DNA from: Candidatus Leptofilum proximum
Lineage (GTDB): Bacteria > Chloroflexota > Anaerolineae > Promineifilales > Promineifilaceae
DNA: 64,000 nt
Direction of reading: 5' to 3'
Assembly (NCBI GenBank): GCA_016710325.1
Contig: JADJXK010000002.1
Coordinates: 1,426,001-1,490,000, forward strand
The translations under genes and the position numbers were made by a program. Shown piece after piece: positions 52,553 to 61,715 of this stretch. The notes below the pieces were generated by a model. That model was given only the letters and a program-made list of their open reading frames with translations, was not told the origin of the DNA and made no database searches. The number at the start of each line of letters is the position of its first letter. Position 1 is the stretch's first letter.

Positions 52553-53557
52553 TTAATCAGCCTGGGCCGCTTTAATACGCGGATCAAGGATGCCGTAGAC
52601 GATCTCAATAATGAAGTTTGCCGCCAGCACCATGATGGTGACGATTAACGTAGTGGCGGAGATGAGCGGGTAGTCCTGGCCGAGAACGGCCGTTAAAATC
52701 GTCGACCCCAACCCGGGATAGCTGAAAATAATCTCGGCCACCAACGCACCACCCACCATCGTTCCAATCGACAATGCCAAACCGGTGATTTGCGGCAGCA
52801 TGGCATTGCGAAACACATAGCGGACGATCTTGCTGTCCTTGATGCCCATAAAGCGGCTGTACTTTACATAATCCGCATTCAGCTCATAGATGGCCATCGA
52901 GCGCATCCCAATCGCCTGCCCCCCAATCGTGATCAGCACAATGGACCAAAATGGCAGCTGATAATGGATAAACACAGACCAGAAAAATCTCCAGCTGAAG
53001 TTGGGAATCAGGTCAAAACCGTACCCGCCCGAAGTGGGAAACCAGCGCAGCGAAACCCCAAAAATAACCAGCAAGATGACGGCCATGCCAAAGGCGGGCA
53101 GGTTGCTCACAAAAATACTTACCGGCATCAGGACTTTATCAAAGCTTCCCTTGCGGTAGGCAGCGAGGGCGCCCAAAGAGTTGCCAACGATCCACCCCAC
53201 AATAATGGCCGGAAACTGCAAAGCAATCGTCCACAGAATAGACGACTTAATAACGTCGGCTACCGTTCTGGGATATTGGCTAAATGAAAACCCAAAGTCC
53301 CCCTGGAACACATTTCTCATGTACAGGAAGAACTGCTCATGCATGGGCCTGTTGGTGCCAAACTGCTCCGCATACTGCTCATAAATCGCCTGGATACCCG
53401 TGGTGTTGCTCATACCCTGCGCCAGGCGCGACACAATTGCCGCTACCGGATCACCCGGCATGAGTCGCGGCAAAATAAAGTTCAGAATAAACGCAGCTAC
53501 CAGGGTTACTAAAAACCAAAGCAGCTTGTTGAGAAAATAGTTTCGGTACCCTTTCAA
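52553..53557 (-). CDS. ABC permease, DppB type
   Basis: This 334-residue permease probably starts at TTG 53557, since GAGGAG lies eight bases before and the family N-terminus (KGYRNYFLNKLLWFLVTLV) follows at once. No in-frame ATG gives a plausible product. It has six TM helices, the N-terminal signature PGDPVAAI, and the EAA-like loop (SKIVRYVFRNAMLPQITGLAL). It is second in the operon after the binding-protein gene, with a terminator hairpin between them that may set a higher level of the binding protein. Confidence 0.9.
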   Translation of the reverse strand: MKGYRNYFLNKLLWFLVTLVAAFILNFILPRLMPGDPVAAIVSRLAQGMSNTTGIQAIYEQYAEQFGTNRPMHEQFFLYMRNVFQGDFGFSFSQYPRTVADVIKSSILWTIALQFPAIIVGWIVGNSLGALAAYRKGSFDKVLMPVSIFVSNLPAFGMAVILLVIFGVSLRWFPTSGGYGFDLIPNFSWRFFWSVFIHYQLPFWSIVLITIGGQAIGMRSMAIYELNADYVKYSRFMGIKDSKIVRYVFRNAMLPQITGLALSIGTMVGGALVAEIIFSYPGLGSTILTAVLGQDYPLISATTLIVTIMVLAANFIIEIVYGILDPRIKAAQAD

Positions 53558-53686
53558 CGCAGCTTCTCCTCTTCCAAAACAGGCGCAACACAACTAACCT
53601 GACAGTCACTTGTTTGCACCAGATAGGGGGCTGGGGTTTTAGAGGTTGTCCAGACTGGACCTAAAAGGACTGTCTTTCGCTTATTA

Positions 53687-53724
53687 AAACAGCCATGCCC
53701 CGTTTCCGGGACATGGCTGCTTTT
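53687..53724. terminator. Hairpin with flanking A/T tracts after binding-protein gene
   Basis: AAAACAGCCATGCCCCG and CGGGACATGGCTGCTTTT pair (one mismatch) around TTTC. Flanking A and T runs make it a good intrinsic terminator on either strand. It lies 14 bases past the binding-protein stop, upstream of the permease genes, and should cause partial termination. Confidence 0.85.
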
Positions 53725-53737
53725 AATCAGTTAACGC

Positions 53738-55750
53738 CTATGGATTGACGAGCTCCAGGTTATAGAGACCGGCAATACTCCAACCGTCTGTCAGGTCCAG
53801 CGGGGGAACTGGCGGATTGGTTCCGTCACCTTCGTACGGGAAGTTGGTCCATACAGACTCGTTCACCGTGTGGAAGGACTGCGGACGGTACATCAGCGTA
53901 AAGGACGGGATGTCGCTGAGGTAAATATTTACCAGTTCAGTGTACATTTCCTCCAACGCTGCGGGATCGGTTTCGCCGGGGATGGCCTGAATCAGGGCAT
54001 CGGCTTCGGGGTTGGAATACTGACCCCAGTTGCCGTTCCAGTTGCTGGCCATGCCGATGAACTCAGAGCTGAGCAGTTTGCGGATACGGCCCCACGGCTG
54101 GGTCGGGCCAGCGCCATCGCTCCACATCATGAAGATGTCGTACCCTTCAGGCAGGGGAGCATCGGATTTGGTCACAACGGTCTGGTAAACGGCCCATTCG
54201 GGGTAGTTGGTGGTGATTTCGATGCCGATTTCAGCACCAGCGGCGGCCACAACTTCGATGGCAGCCTGCCAGTCGGACCAACCGTTGGGGCAGGTGGCCA
54301 CGTAGCTGAGCTTCTCGCCTTCGAATTCACGCCAGCCATCGCCATCGGTGTCTACGATGCCAGCTTCGTCGAGCAGCGCTTTGGCGCCTTCGATGTCGTT
54401 ACCCACCCACTGCAGGTCAGCAACGGCCGCTTGGTCATACAGCGCCTGTTCGCCGGGGGTCGGGTTCATGAGGGAGCGCGGTACCTGGTCGAAGGTAGCG
54501 GACTGGTTCGTCATGGCGTTGGCAATGATGGTGGGGTAATCAACCGCCATTGCAATCGCTTTACGCACGGCCAGCTGATCCAAACCATGGGATTCCAGGT
54601 TGTAGAAAGCAGTCGGCAGGCTGGCGCCAATGCCATAGGGGGCATCGGGCAGGTAGGTGGAGATGGGCAGACCATCATCCAGCCACAGAGACTGAACATT
54701 GGAGTTGAACTGCTGGCTAACGTCTACTTCACCGGCCTGCAAAGCAGTCGTACCGGCAGCGTTGTCTTTGAAAATCGTGTGGGCCAGGTACTTCGGCACG
54801 GGCAGTTGACCCCACATGCTGGCATCTTGACCCCAGTAGTTGTCGTCGCGAATCATGACAACTTTGCTGTCGTCGGCAAAGTACTTGTAATACGGGCCAG
54901 AGAAAGCAACATCTTCAGCGGGATCAGCCATCAGAGCCGTGGCATCGCCACCGACGCGGGCTTCCAGGGTCTCCGTCCACGCTTTTTGGATGACGTAGTT
55001 GCTGCTCAGGTAAGCTTCAACGATCAGCGGATTCACTGCGGCGCCTTCTTCGTTAAGTTTGGCCTGCACCAAAACGGTCTGGTCGTCTACGGCAACGATG
55101 TTCTCGATGTAGTCGATGTTACCAGCGCCGGTTGGGGTGTTGTACTTCACGTGGGTGGCCCAGGTGTAAGCAACATCTTCGGCGGTTACCGGCGTGCCAT
55201 CATTCCAGTGGGCGGCGGGGTTAAGGCTGAAGGTAATCTCAGTGCGCGCGTCATTCCACTCGAAGGGTCCGTCAGCCAGCAAAGGATAAACCTGGCCGTC
55301 GAGCATGTTGTATAGGTAGGGGGTTTCGAACATGGTCACGCGGGCGTTGTCTTGCTGGGCAATCGCCATCGCATTGTTGTTGCTGTTGGAGTAGGGATTC
55401 CAACCCACAACTGAACCCCATTGTTGACCATTGAAGTACAGGGTTTCATTGCGGGGCAAAGCATTGGGGTCAGCGACAGCCTCTTCTTCAGCTGGTGCTT
55501 CTTCTGCCGGTGCAGCTTCTTCCTCGGCTGGAGCGGCTTCTTCTTCTGCCGGTGCAGCTTCTTCTTCAGCTGGTGCTGCTTCTTCTGCCGGTGCAGCTTC
55601 TTCCTCGGCTGGTGCTGCTTCTTCCTCTTGCACTGGTGCGACATCGACCGGTTCTTCCTCAGTCGGTGTTGTTCCGCAAGCACCTAGTGAAAGGGCCAGA
55701 ACAAGCAGCAGGCCAAGAAGGACAGAAAACAAGCGATTTTTATGTTTCAT
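53738..55750 (-). CDS. ABC substrate-binding lipoprotein, DppA/OppA type (SBP family 5)
   Basis: This 670-residue protein has a lipoprotein signal (LLVLALSLGACGTTP). A low-complexity Glu/Ala/Pro linker of ~60 residues follows (repeats of EEEAAPA). The family-5 binding fold then contains NAAHWNDGTPVTAEDVAYTW and VRKAIAMAVDYPTII. The C-terminal part ends with DIPSFTLMYRPQSFH. In sugar operons these proteins bind cello-, xylo- or chito-oligosaccharides; the exact ligand cannot be deduced. It is the first gene of the operon, divergent from a MalT-like regulator. There are no ACGGCCGT octamers in this gene, which is unusual for the window. Confidence 0.93.
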   Translation of the reverse strand: MKHKNRLFSVLLGLLLVLALSLGACGTTPTEEEPVDVAPVQEEEAAPAEEEAAPAEEAAPAEEEAAPAEEEAAPAEEEAAPAEEAPAEEEAVADPNALPRNETLYFNGQQWGSVVGWNPYSNSNNNAMAIAQQDNARVTMFETPYLYNMLDGQVYPLLADGPFEWNDARTEITFSLNPAAHWNDGTPVTAEDVAYTWATHVKYNTPTGAGNIDYIENIVAVDDQTVLVQAKLNEEGAAVNPLIVEAYLSSNYVIQKAWTETLEARVGGDATALMADPAEDVAFSGPYYKYFADDSKVVMIRDDNYWGQDASMWGQLPVPKYLAHTIFKDNAAGTTALQAGEVDVSQQFNSNVQSLWLDDGLPISTYLPDAPYGIGASLPTAFYNLESHGLDQLAVRKAIAMAVDYPTIIANAMTNQSATFDQVPRSLMNPTPGEQALYDQAAVADLQWVGNDIEGAKALLDEAGIVDTDGDGWREFEGEKLSYVATCPNGWSDWQAAIEVVAAAGAEIGIEITTNYPEWAVYQTVVTKSDAPLPEGYDIFMMWSDGAGPTQPWGRIRKLLSSEFIGMASNWNGNWGQYSNPEADALIQAIPGETDPAALEEMYTELVNIYLSDIPSFTLMYRPQSFHTVNESVWTNFPYEGDGTNPPVPPLDLTDGWSIAGLYNLELVNP

Positions 55751-56120
55751 TTTTTATCTCTCCTCTCAAATGGGTGGTTTTTGCAGTTTTTGCGTTGAAA
55801 ATGCGACTTTCTGGAAAAGCAAACCGCAAAAATCTAATTGATATAAAGATTGTCAAAAATCAGACAATCATTCTGCCTACTGAGAAAAAATACCTAAAAA
55901 GCCAGGATTTGTATATCTCGTTTTTGGAGGATTTTACTGAGGGACGCGGGCGGTTGTTGAGTGATTTTTCACAATAAGACGTAGAAAACTCTCGAAAAAG
56001 TTACCCAAATCTGCTACAATGGCGCAAATTTGGGTAACTTTTATTCCGCTTTGCCTCGTCCTTTCCGCGGAGCGAACACGGGCCTTATGATTGTTACCGG
56101 GGTTTCAAGGAGGAAGAACC
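55751..56120. other. Divergent promoter region, sugar operon / MalT-like regulator
   Basis: This 370-base AT-rich spacer separates the binding-protein gene (minus) from the regulator (plus). It holds the palindrome at 55996-56042. A short AT-rich frame (55495-55977) is only a shadow of the coding region. Promoters of both directions must lie here; TACAAT at 56015 is one candidate -10. Confidence 0.5.
55996..56042. promoter_or_regulatory. Large inverted repeat, probable operator or attenuator
   Basis: AAAAGTTACCCAAAT (55996-56010) and ATTTGGGTAACTTTT (56028-56042) are perfect 15-bp reverse complements with a 17-base spacer containing TACAAT. The location, 79 bases before the regulator start and between divergent genes, suits a binding site for the MalT-like protein or another regulator. 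A terminator function is also possible because of the T run. Confidence 0.65.
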
Positions 56121-59120
56121 ATGAAGGCGATTGTAAAAGAGGGTGTTTTATGGGAGGAGGCGCAGGACACGGCCGTTCCCCCACCCATTTCCCTTAACTC
56201 CCCTCAATGGAATGATTGGCTCACCGATCACAAACGGTTTAAATTTAAAGGCGCTGCCGGGCACTTTTCTGCCAGGCGCGAAACCCGGCACGGCAGCGAC
56301 TACTGGTACGCCTACCGCCGCCGCAGCGGTAAACTCCACAAAACCTATTTGGGAAAGTCTGAGGAGCTCACGCTGGGACAACTGGAGCAGGCCGCGGCCA
56401 GCCTGGCGGGCAAAACCATCTTCAGCCAGTTGACTCTGCCCGCCGAGCCACAAAACCTCCTCCCCTCCAGGACCTGGACCCATAGTTCATCACCTGCCCT
56501 CACCAAAATAAGACCCCCCATCTTGCCGCCAAACCTGATAACACGGCCGCGCCTCAACCAAAAAATCAGTTCACCCGTTACCTTTATTTGTGCCCCAGGC
56601 GGATTTGGCAAGAGTACCCTGCTCAACGCCTGGCAGCAGGAGCGCAGCGACATACCCGTCGCCTGGGCAGCGCTGGATGCGGACGATAATCATTTGCTGC
56701 GTTTCTGGTTAACGGTTGTCATGGCTTTGCAGGCGGTTGTGCCCGGTTTGGGCAAAAATTTGCTGCCTTACCTTCAGATGTCTTCCGCGGTAACACCGAC
56801 CGAAATTGTAGCCCGCCTGACAAATGAGATTATTGGCGCCAGGGAAAAAGTAGGGTGTATCGGGCTGGTACTGGATGATTACCACCACATCCAGCACCCC
56901 GATGTGAACAACTCCATTCAGGCCTGGTTGGAGCATTTACCGCCAAACTTCCAGCTGATCATTTCTGGCCGTACCCGGCCACCCATTGCGCTGGGGTGCC
57001 TGCGCGCCCGCGGGCTGGTAACCGAGCTAGAAATGGACGATTTGCGCTTTACCCGGGAAGAGGGTATTGAATTTTTACAGCAGCATGTGGCGGAACGGCC
57101 GTTAGCCTACGGCGACATGGAAACGCTGGTCAATCGCACCAGCGGCTGGGCGGCGGGCCTGATGTTGGCCGTTTTGGCCTTAAACAAGCAGCAAGACCGC
57201 CGCCATTTTCTGGAATCTTTCAACGGCGCCCACATCTTTCTCCGTGAATATTTTTTGGAAAGCGTCTTGCACCAGCAGGCCGACGAGGTAAAAACCTTCC
57301 TGCTGAAAACTTCGATTCTCAAACAGCTCACCGGCAGCCTGTGTGACGCCCTGACCGGGCGCTCTGACGGCGCCGAGATGCTGGCCCGACTGTGGCAAGA
57401 AAATCTGTTTTTGGCTCGCTCCGAAGAGCAAACCTGGTACACCTATCATGACCTGTTTGCCGAAATGCTCAGCAACCAGCTGGAGACCCAGTACCCCGAC
57501 CTGATTCCCGACCTGCACCGCCGGGCAGCAGCCTGGTACCGCAAGCAAAACGGCTCGGCCGAAGCAGTCCGTCACTTGCTGGCCATTAAAGATTGGGAAG
57601 ATGCCGCTTTCTTAATTGAAGAGGTCGTGCTGCGTGAATTAGTAGAGTATGGTGAAGATTCCCGTCTGCTGCGCTGGATTCAACAGCTGCCAGAATCGGT
57701 GTTTCAGCATCATAAAACGCTGTTGTTTGTCTATTTGCGGCTGGCCAAACTGGCCCTGTCTACCGGTGAAGTGGAGCGTTTCCTGCAGCGGCTGGAGCAA
57801 AACCTCATTGGCAAGTCGCCGGAAATGTTGACGGATGACGAGCGCGAAGTGCTGGATGAAATACAAACCATCCAGAAGCGCAAGATAGCCGGAGACCTGA
57901 CCATATCTCCGGCAGGCGCCTCTGATTCGCGGTGGCAGCTGCTGGATGCTTTGTGGATTGTGGAAGCCAGCTATTTGCCGCAAACGGAGGAAGTGGGCCT
58001 ACGGCTGTATGACATTTACGAGCAGTCGCGGGCCCAGGGAAATTTGTTTGTGATGCTGATTGCCGGTGCGGACTGTGCCAACCGGGCCTTTATGCGCGGC
58101 CACTTGCGGGAAAGCGAGAAGATTGTGTACCAGATCTTGCAGTATGCGCTGTCGCAGCGGGGCAAACTGCCGGAACCGGCCAGCATTGCCTTAATCACGC
58201 TGAGCCATATTTGCCTGATGCGCAATGAATTGTCAGAGGCCCACCAGTTGGTACAGCGGGCAACGGCCGTTGATCCCAATCCCACCAGTTCAAACATGCC
58301 CATCAACATTGCCATTGCCCGCGCCCGGCTGCAAGCTACCTCAGGGAACCACGAGGCGGCCCTTTCTACCATCCGGGCGGCCCGTGCTTTGCAGGTGCAG
58401 CGACCTTCGGGCGGCTGGCGTGACCAGGATTTGGCCGTGTACGAAGCGATGTTCTCGATTCCGCTGGAAAATTGGGCCGAAGTGGAACGGTTGTTGGGCG
58501 AAGTCGGTGAGGAAGATCATGGGCTGGCCCAGCTGGTGCGCGCCGAGATGTTACTGCGGCAAAAGCAAGCTGCCCCGGCCGAGAACGTGCTGGAGCGTCT
58601 GCTGCAGCGTTATCCCAATGGCTTTGCCAACGAACCAATCATGCACGTGCGCGTGCTGCTGGCCCTGGCGCTGTTTGACCAGCACAAACTGAACCAGGCC
58701 CGGCAGGTAATGGCCGAGGCCATCCGGCTGGCGGCACCGGAGCGTTTGATACGGCCGTTCCTCAACCACGGCACCCAGCTCGTTCCCCTCCTGGTGCTGC
58801 TGCAGCACACCGAAACCCTCACCGCCGAGGCCCAGGAATTTATCAGGCAAATTTTACAGCTGCTGGGTGATTCCGATCAGGCGGCCGATTGGCTGCCCCA
58901 GGAAAAACTAGAGTCGTTAAAAACGGCCGCATCCGTCACCGAGCGCGAGCAGGAGGTGCTGGCATTGGTGAGTGATGGCCTCTCCAACCGCGAAATTGGC
59001 CTCCGGCTGTGCATCTCCCCTGGCACCGTAAAAACACACCTGGCCAATATCTATGATAAGCTGGACGTGCACTGCCGCGTCCAGGCCATCGCCGAAGCGC
59101 GTACCTTGCAGCTGATTTAA
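56121..59120 (+). CDS. MalT-like LuxR-family ATP-dependent regulator
   Basis: This 999-residue protein starts at ATG 56121 behind AAGGAGGAAG. Residues ~35-95 form an unusual N-terminal module (HFSARRETRHGSDYWYAYRRRSGKLHKTYLGK) that resembles DUF6788-like or integrase arm-type folds. A STAND NTPase follows, with Walker A at ~160 (APGGFGKSTLLNAW) and Walker B-type VLDDYHHI. Helical TPR-like repeats (~430-900) come next, then a LuxR helix-turn-helix at ~937-999 (SVTEREQEVLALVSDGLSNREIGLRLCISPGTVKTHLANIYDKL). Such proteins activate transcription on binding an inducer sugar. It is divergent from the oligosaccharide operon and is its likely regulator. A hairpin follows the stop. Confidence 0.92.
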   Translation: MKAIVKEGVLWEEAQDTAVPPPISLNSPQWNDWLTDHKRFKFKGAAGHFSARRETRHGSDYWYAYRRRSGKLHKTYLGKSEELTLGQLEQAAASLAGKTIFSQLTLPAEPQNLLPSRTWTHSSSPALTKIRPPILPPNLITRPRLNQKISSPVTFICAPGGFGKSTLLNAWQQERSDIPVAWAALDADDNHLLRFWLTVVMALQAVVPGLGKNLLPYLQMSSAVTPTEIVARLTNEIIGAREKVGCIGLVLDDYHHIQHPDVNNSIQAWLEHLPPNFQLIISGRTRPPIALGCLRARGLVTELEMDDLRFTREEGIEFLQQHVAERPLAYGDMETLVNRTSGWAAGLMLAVLALNKQQDRRHFLESFNGAHIFLREYFLESVLHQQADEVKTFLLKTSILKQLTGSLCDALTGRSDGAEMLARLWQENLFLARSEEQTWYTYHDLFAEMLSNQLETQYPDLIPDLHRRAAAWYRKQNGSAEAVRHLLAIKDWEDAAFLIEEVVLRELVEYGEDSRLLRWIQQLPESVFQHHKTLLFVYLRLAKLALSTGEVERFLQRLEQNLIGKSPEMLTDDEREVLDEIQTIQKRKIAGDLTISPAGASDSRWQLLDALWIVEASYLPQTEEVGLRLYDIYEQSRAQGNLFVMLIAGADCANRAFMRGHLRESEKIVYQILQYALSQRGKLPEPASIALITLSHICLMRNELSEAHQLVQRATAVDPNPTSSNMPINIAIARARLQATSGNHEAALSTIRAARALQVQRPSGGWRDQDLAVYEAMFSIPLENWAEVERLLGEVGEEDHGLAQLVRAEMLLRQKQAAPAENVLERLLQRYPNGFANEPIMHVRVLLALALFDQHKLNQARQVMAEAIRLAAPERLIRPFLNHGTQLVPLLVLLQHTETLTAEAQEFIRQILQLLGDSDQAADWLPQEKLESLKTAASVTEREQEVLALVSDGLSNREIGLRLCISPGTVKTHLANIYDKLDVHCRVQAIAEARTLQLI

Positions 59121-59127
59121 CCAACGC

Positions 59128-59160
59128 AGGTGCGACGCACTTTAGAAGTGTGTCGCACCT
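59128..59160. terminator. Hairpin between convergent genes
   Basis: AGGTGCGACGCACTT and AAGTGTGTCGCACCT pair in a 15-bp stem with one mismatch around TAG. It lies between the MalT-like gene and the convergent gene ending at 59170. There is no T run, so termination strength is uncertain. Confidence 0.7.
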
Positions 59161-59169
59161 CTGCCTCCA

Positions 59170-60312
59170 TCAAGTTTCCTCATCAAAAAAGAGCCTGGCC
59201 TTGATCGCCCCGTCTTCTTCCAGGTTGCCGCCCAGGGCCCCGGCCAGCACGCCCAGCATGGCCATGAAAGCCGCGTGACGAAACAGCATCAGCCGATCCA
59301 GGTCGTTGATCTGCACCCAGCGGCTGAGGATTGCCTCCGGCAGCAGCCAGCCCACCAGCAAGGAAAACAGGAACAGCACCAGCCACAGGCTGATCATGCC
59401 AGAGAGGATGGTGCCCACCACCACCAGGCGCGTGCGGGTGAGTTGTTCACGCCAGCCCACCTCGCGGGAGATCTGGCCCAGGTTTTTCCCGGCGAAAATA
59501 AACCCCGTAGCCACGATGATGGCCACCACGGTACCCAGCACCAGGCGGGATGGGGACAGGTTTACGCCCATCTCCCACGCTTCGGCGGTGAGCAGCAGGA
59601 TGAGGAGGGAAACGGCCGTTGCCGCCGTCAGCCGGGCCATGCGAAAGGGCAGCAGCCAGGGCGCATACCCCACAATGTCGATTAAAATGCTCTTAGGATC
59701 GGCCCAGAAGGCCCGCCAGTAAAAAACGGCGCTGTTCCACTGCCGCGTTTGTTCCTCCAGCCGCTGGTCGGCTACCTCCTCCAGCCGGTCCACGATGATG
59801 TTTTGCTGGAAGGGGGGAAAGGGTTCGTAGCATAGCTTTTGCGGCGCTTCGGGCGGGATCATCGGGCCTTCGTCGCAGTGCTCGATGCCCCAGACGTGCC
59901 CCAGCAGATGCAGAGTCAGCATCATGAGCTGCTCCATCTGCCTGGCTGGGTCGTGGCGGCTAAGGTTGGCGGTGGAGAGGACGGCCGTTTCCAGCGCCGA
60001 AGAAGGCACGCCAATCGTATGCACCCGCTCCCGCGCCAGCAGCTCGTTGGGCACCACCACAACCACGTAATCCCAGTGGTTGGCAATCTTTTCCTGCACG
60101 CCCAGCTCCAGCAGCGGCAGCGGACTTAAGGAGCCTTTGGGCGCGTAACGGTGCCGGTGCACAAAATCGACCCGCCAGTGAAAGTGGGGGAACTGCTGCG
60201 CCAGCGTTTCCTCTAAACGCTCGCTGGCCGTTTCGGAGACGGAGACAACACTTTGTTTGTCCGTGTCGGCGGCCAGCAGCCAGCCCAGGTGAACCAGGTG
60301 TTTTTGAGGCAT
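59170..60312 (-). CDS. Metzincin-like pseudo-protease fused to membrane domain
   Basis: This 380-residue protein has an N-terminal domain (~1-180) resembling archaemetzincins. The zinc region reads HLLGHVWGIEH (His135-His145), matching HExxHxxGxxH except that the catalytic Glu136 is Leu. Zinc ligands His135, His139 and His145 and Gly142 are preserved. The domain should still bind metal but not hydrolyse peptides in the normal way. A linker and four membrane helices (~228-370) follow, which is not usual for the family. It is last in the terminal oxidase operon, 22 bases after the HAD gene. A role as metal chaperone or assembly factor for the oxidase is a guess. Ribosome-site sequence is weak. 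Confidence 0.6.
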   Translation of the reverse strand: MPQKHLVHLGWLLAADTDKQSVVSVSETASERLEETLAQQFPHFHWRVDFVHRHRYAPKGSLSPLPLLELGVQEKIANHWDYVVVVVPNELLARERVHTIGVPSSALETAVLSTANLSRHDPARQMEQLMMLTLHLLGHVWGIEHCDEGPMIPPEAPQKLCYEPFPPFQQNIIVDRLEEVADQRLEEQTRQWNSAVFYWRAFWADPKSILIDIVGYAPWLLPFRMARLTAATAVSLLILLLTAEAWEMGVNLSPSRLVLGTVVAIIVATGFIFAGKNLGQISREVGWREQLTRTRLVVVGTILSGMISLWLVLFLFSLLVGWLLPEAILSRWVQINDLDRLMLFRHAAFMAMLGVLAGALGGNLEEDGAIKARLFFDEET

Positions 60313-60334
60313 AATAAAAGTTTGCCAGCGGCCC

Positions 60335-61234
60335 TTATTCCCCTTCGCTCATTTCGCGCAGCGCAATCTGCTTGCAGATGGATTCCACGGCCAGCCGCAG
60401 CGATTCCATCAGTTCAGAACCTTCCTGGTAGTCGGCCGAGGCCAGGTTTTGCACCCGCTGCCCGCCGTGAATATCTTCATACCCTTCCCAACCGGCTACT
60501 TCATCGGAGGCAAAAACGCCAATCGCCAGCCCTTCATGCTCGGTGAGGTAGGAGAAGACGGGCATATCGCTGTCGCCATCGCCCACGTAGACCAGCTGGT
60601 TCAGCGGCACGTGCCACTCCTCAGGCGCAACATCGCGATAGACGTCTTGTTTGATTTTTGGATCGTCGATGTTCATGCCCTTGCACAGCTTGAGCAAATA
60701 GCGAATCTTGTCGGCATAGGTGACAACCTGCTTGACAAAGGCCAGGTTGCCGTCATCGTCAAAGTAAAGTTCACCACCCCACAGGGTACGGAAGCGATCA
60801 GAAACGGCCGTAGCCCGAGGGATTTCCAGCACCCCGGCGGTGAGCAGGTAAAATTCCACCTCCACGTCGGGCAGGATGTCGTGCGCATAGCTAGTTACCC
60901 GGTCAAACATTTTTTCGACTTCGGGGTACAGCTCCAGGTTTTGGCCCACCTCAACAAAGGTTTCGGCCGTGAGGTTCAAATCATCTCGCTCGGCTGCCTC
61001 TTGCATGAGGACGTAAAAGCGGGCCAGCTTTTTGTCCCAGCCGTCATCGAGTAATGGCTGGACTTTTTCTTCCTCAAATGTATCCGCATCGAAGCCGCAG
61101 TGCTCCAGGAGTGCAGTGTAGGTATCTGGGGCCAGGGTTTCGTCAAAGTCAAACACAATGGCAATGCGCTTGATCAGCGGGTTGGTAGCAAAAAGTTCTT
61201 TTTCGTTTTTCTCACTTGTTTGATTATTACTCAT
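60335..61234 (-). CDS. HAD-superfamily hydrolase
   Basis: This 299-residue soluble protein has HAD motif I FDFDET (Asp29 nucleophile, Asp31 acid/base), a motif II-like Thr or Ser in FYLLTAGVLEI, Lys in the middle region, and motif IV VYVGDGDSDMPVF. The cap is helical and long (~45-140). This set fits a phosphatase acting on small substrates. Its presence in an oxidase operon is not explained. It lies 10 bases after the haem-binding protein gene and 22 bases before the pseudo-metzincin. Confidence 0.85.
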   Translation of the reverse strand: MSNNQTSEKNEKELFATNPLIKRIAIVFDFDETLAPDTYTALLEHCGFDADTFEEEKVQPLLDDGWDKKLARFYVLMQEAAERDDLNLTAETFVEVGQNLELYPEVEKMFDRVTSYAHDILPDVEVEFYLLTAGVLEIPRATAVSDRFRTLWGGELYFDDDGNLAFVKQVVTYADKIRYLLKLCKGMNIDDPKIKQDVYRDVAPEEWHVPLNQLVYVGDGDSDMPVFSYLTEHEGLAIGVFASDEVAGWEGYEDIHGGQRVQNLASADYQEGSELMESLRLAVESICKQIALREMSEGE

Positions 61235-61244
61235 GCTTCTCGCT

Positions 61245-61709
61245 CTACTCGTCTAGGTTTTCGTTCATGACGTCCATAAGACCGTACACCAGCTGGCCGC
61301 GTTCCACGTCGCTCAAGTACGCTTCGGGGTGCAGCACCATGTAATAAGGCAGCGGCATATGGTTTTTGGTGACTGTTTCGGCCATTTCGTCGATTTGCTC
61401 CTGGGTACAGCACGTTTCTTCCCACCGGGAAAAGTTAAGCGTATCGCGCCCACGCTGCACGTCGTAGGCGAGCAGGAAGTAGGCGGGCACCACCTTGGTG
61501 TACCAGGGCCAGCGCGTTTCGTGGCTGTGGCAGTCGTAGCAGGCACGCTCCACCAGCTGCTGGATATGCTCGTCTTCCCAGTCTGGCGTGGTGACAACAG
61601 GCGGATTGGTAGTATCGGTCGGCCACAGCTGCAACAGCGTCAGCGTGAGCACAACGGCCGTTACACACGCAAAAAATATCGGGCGATTTTCCTTTCTTAA
61701 GCGCAGCAA
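61245..61709 (-). CDS. Haem_bd domain c-type heme protein (paralogue)
   Basis: This 154-residue protein probably starts with TTG at 61709, since GAGGTG lies eight bases upstream and the membrane helix (FFACVTAVVLTLTLLQLW) follows. It has the Haem_bd signature ACYDCHSHETRWPWYTK with one CXXCH and the C-terminal HMPLPYYMVLHPEAYLSDVE. It is clearly similar to the protein at 11564-12010, including YDVQRGRDTLNFSRW versus HDVDEGRRELNFSEW. It is co-transcribed with the oxidase and a cytochrome c lipoprotein and is expected on the outer face of the membrane. Confidence 0.83.
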   Translation of the reverse strand: MLRLRKENRPIFFACVTAVVLTLTLLQLWPTDTTNPPVVTTPDWEDEHIQQLVERACYDCHSHETRWPWYTKVVPAYFLLAYDVQRGRDTLNFSRWEETCCTQEQIDEMAETVTKNHMPLPYYMVLHPEAYLSDVERGQLVYGLMDVMNENLDE

Positions 61710-61715
61710 GTTATT

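Noticed and set aside
53870..55315. 481-residue plus-strand frame
   Set aside because: Antisense to the binding-protein gene, composition typical of a shadow (Gly/Val/His/Phe), no ribosome site or motif.
55480..55640. Tandem DNA repeats (CTTCTTCTGCCGGTGCAG type)
   Set aside because: They encode the Glu/Ala/Pro linker of the binding lipoprotein; common low complexity after lipidation signals.
56121..56420. Integrase-like N-terminal module read as mobile element remnant
   Set aside because: It is in frame with an intact MalT-like regulator, and no recombinase catalytic residues or attachment sites were seen.
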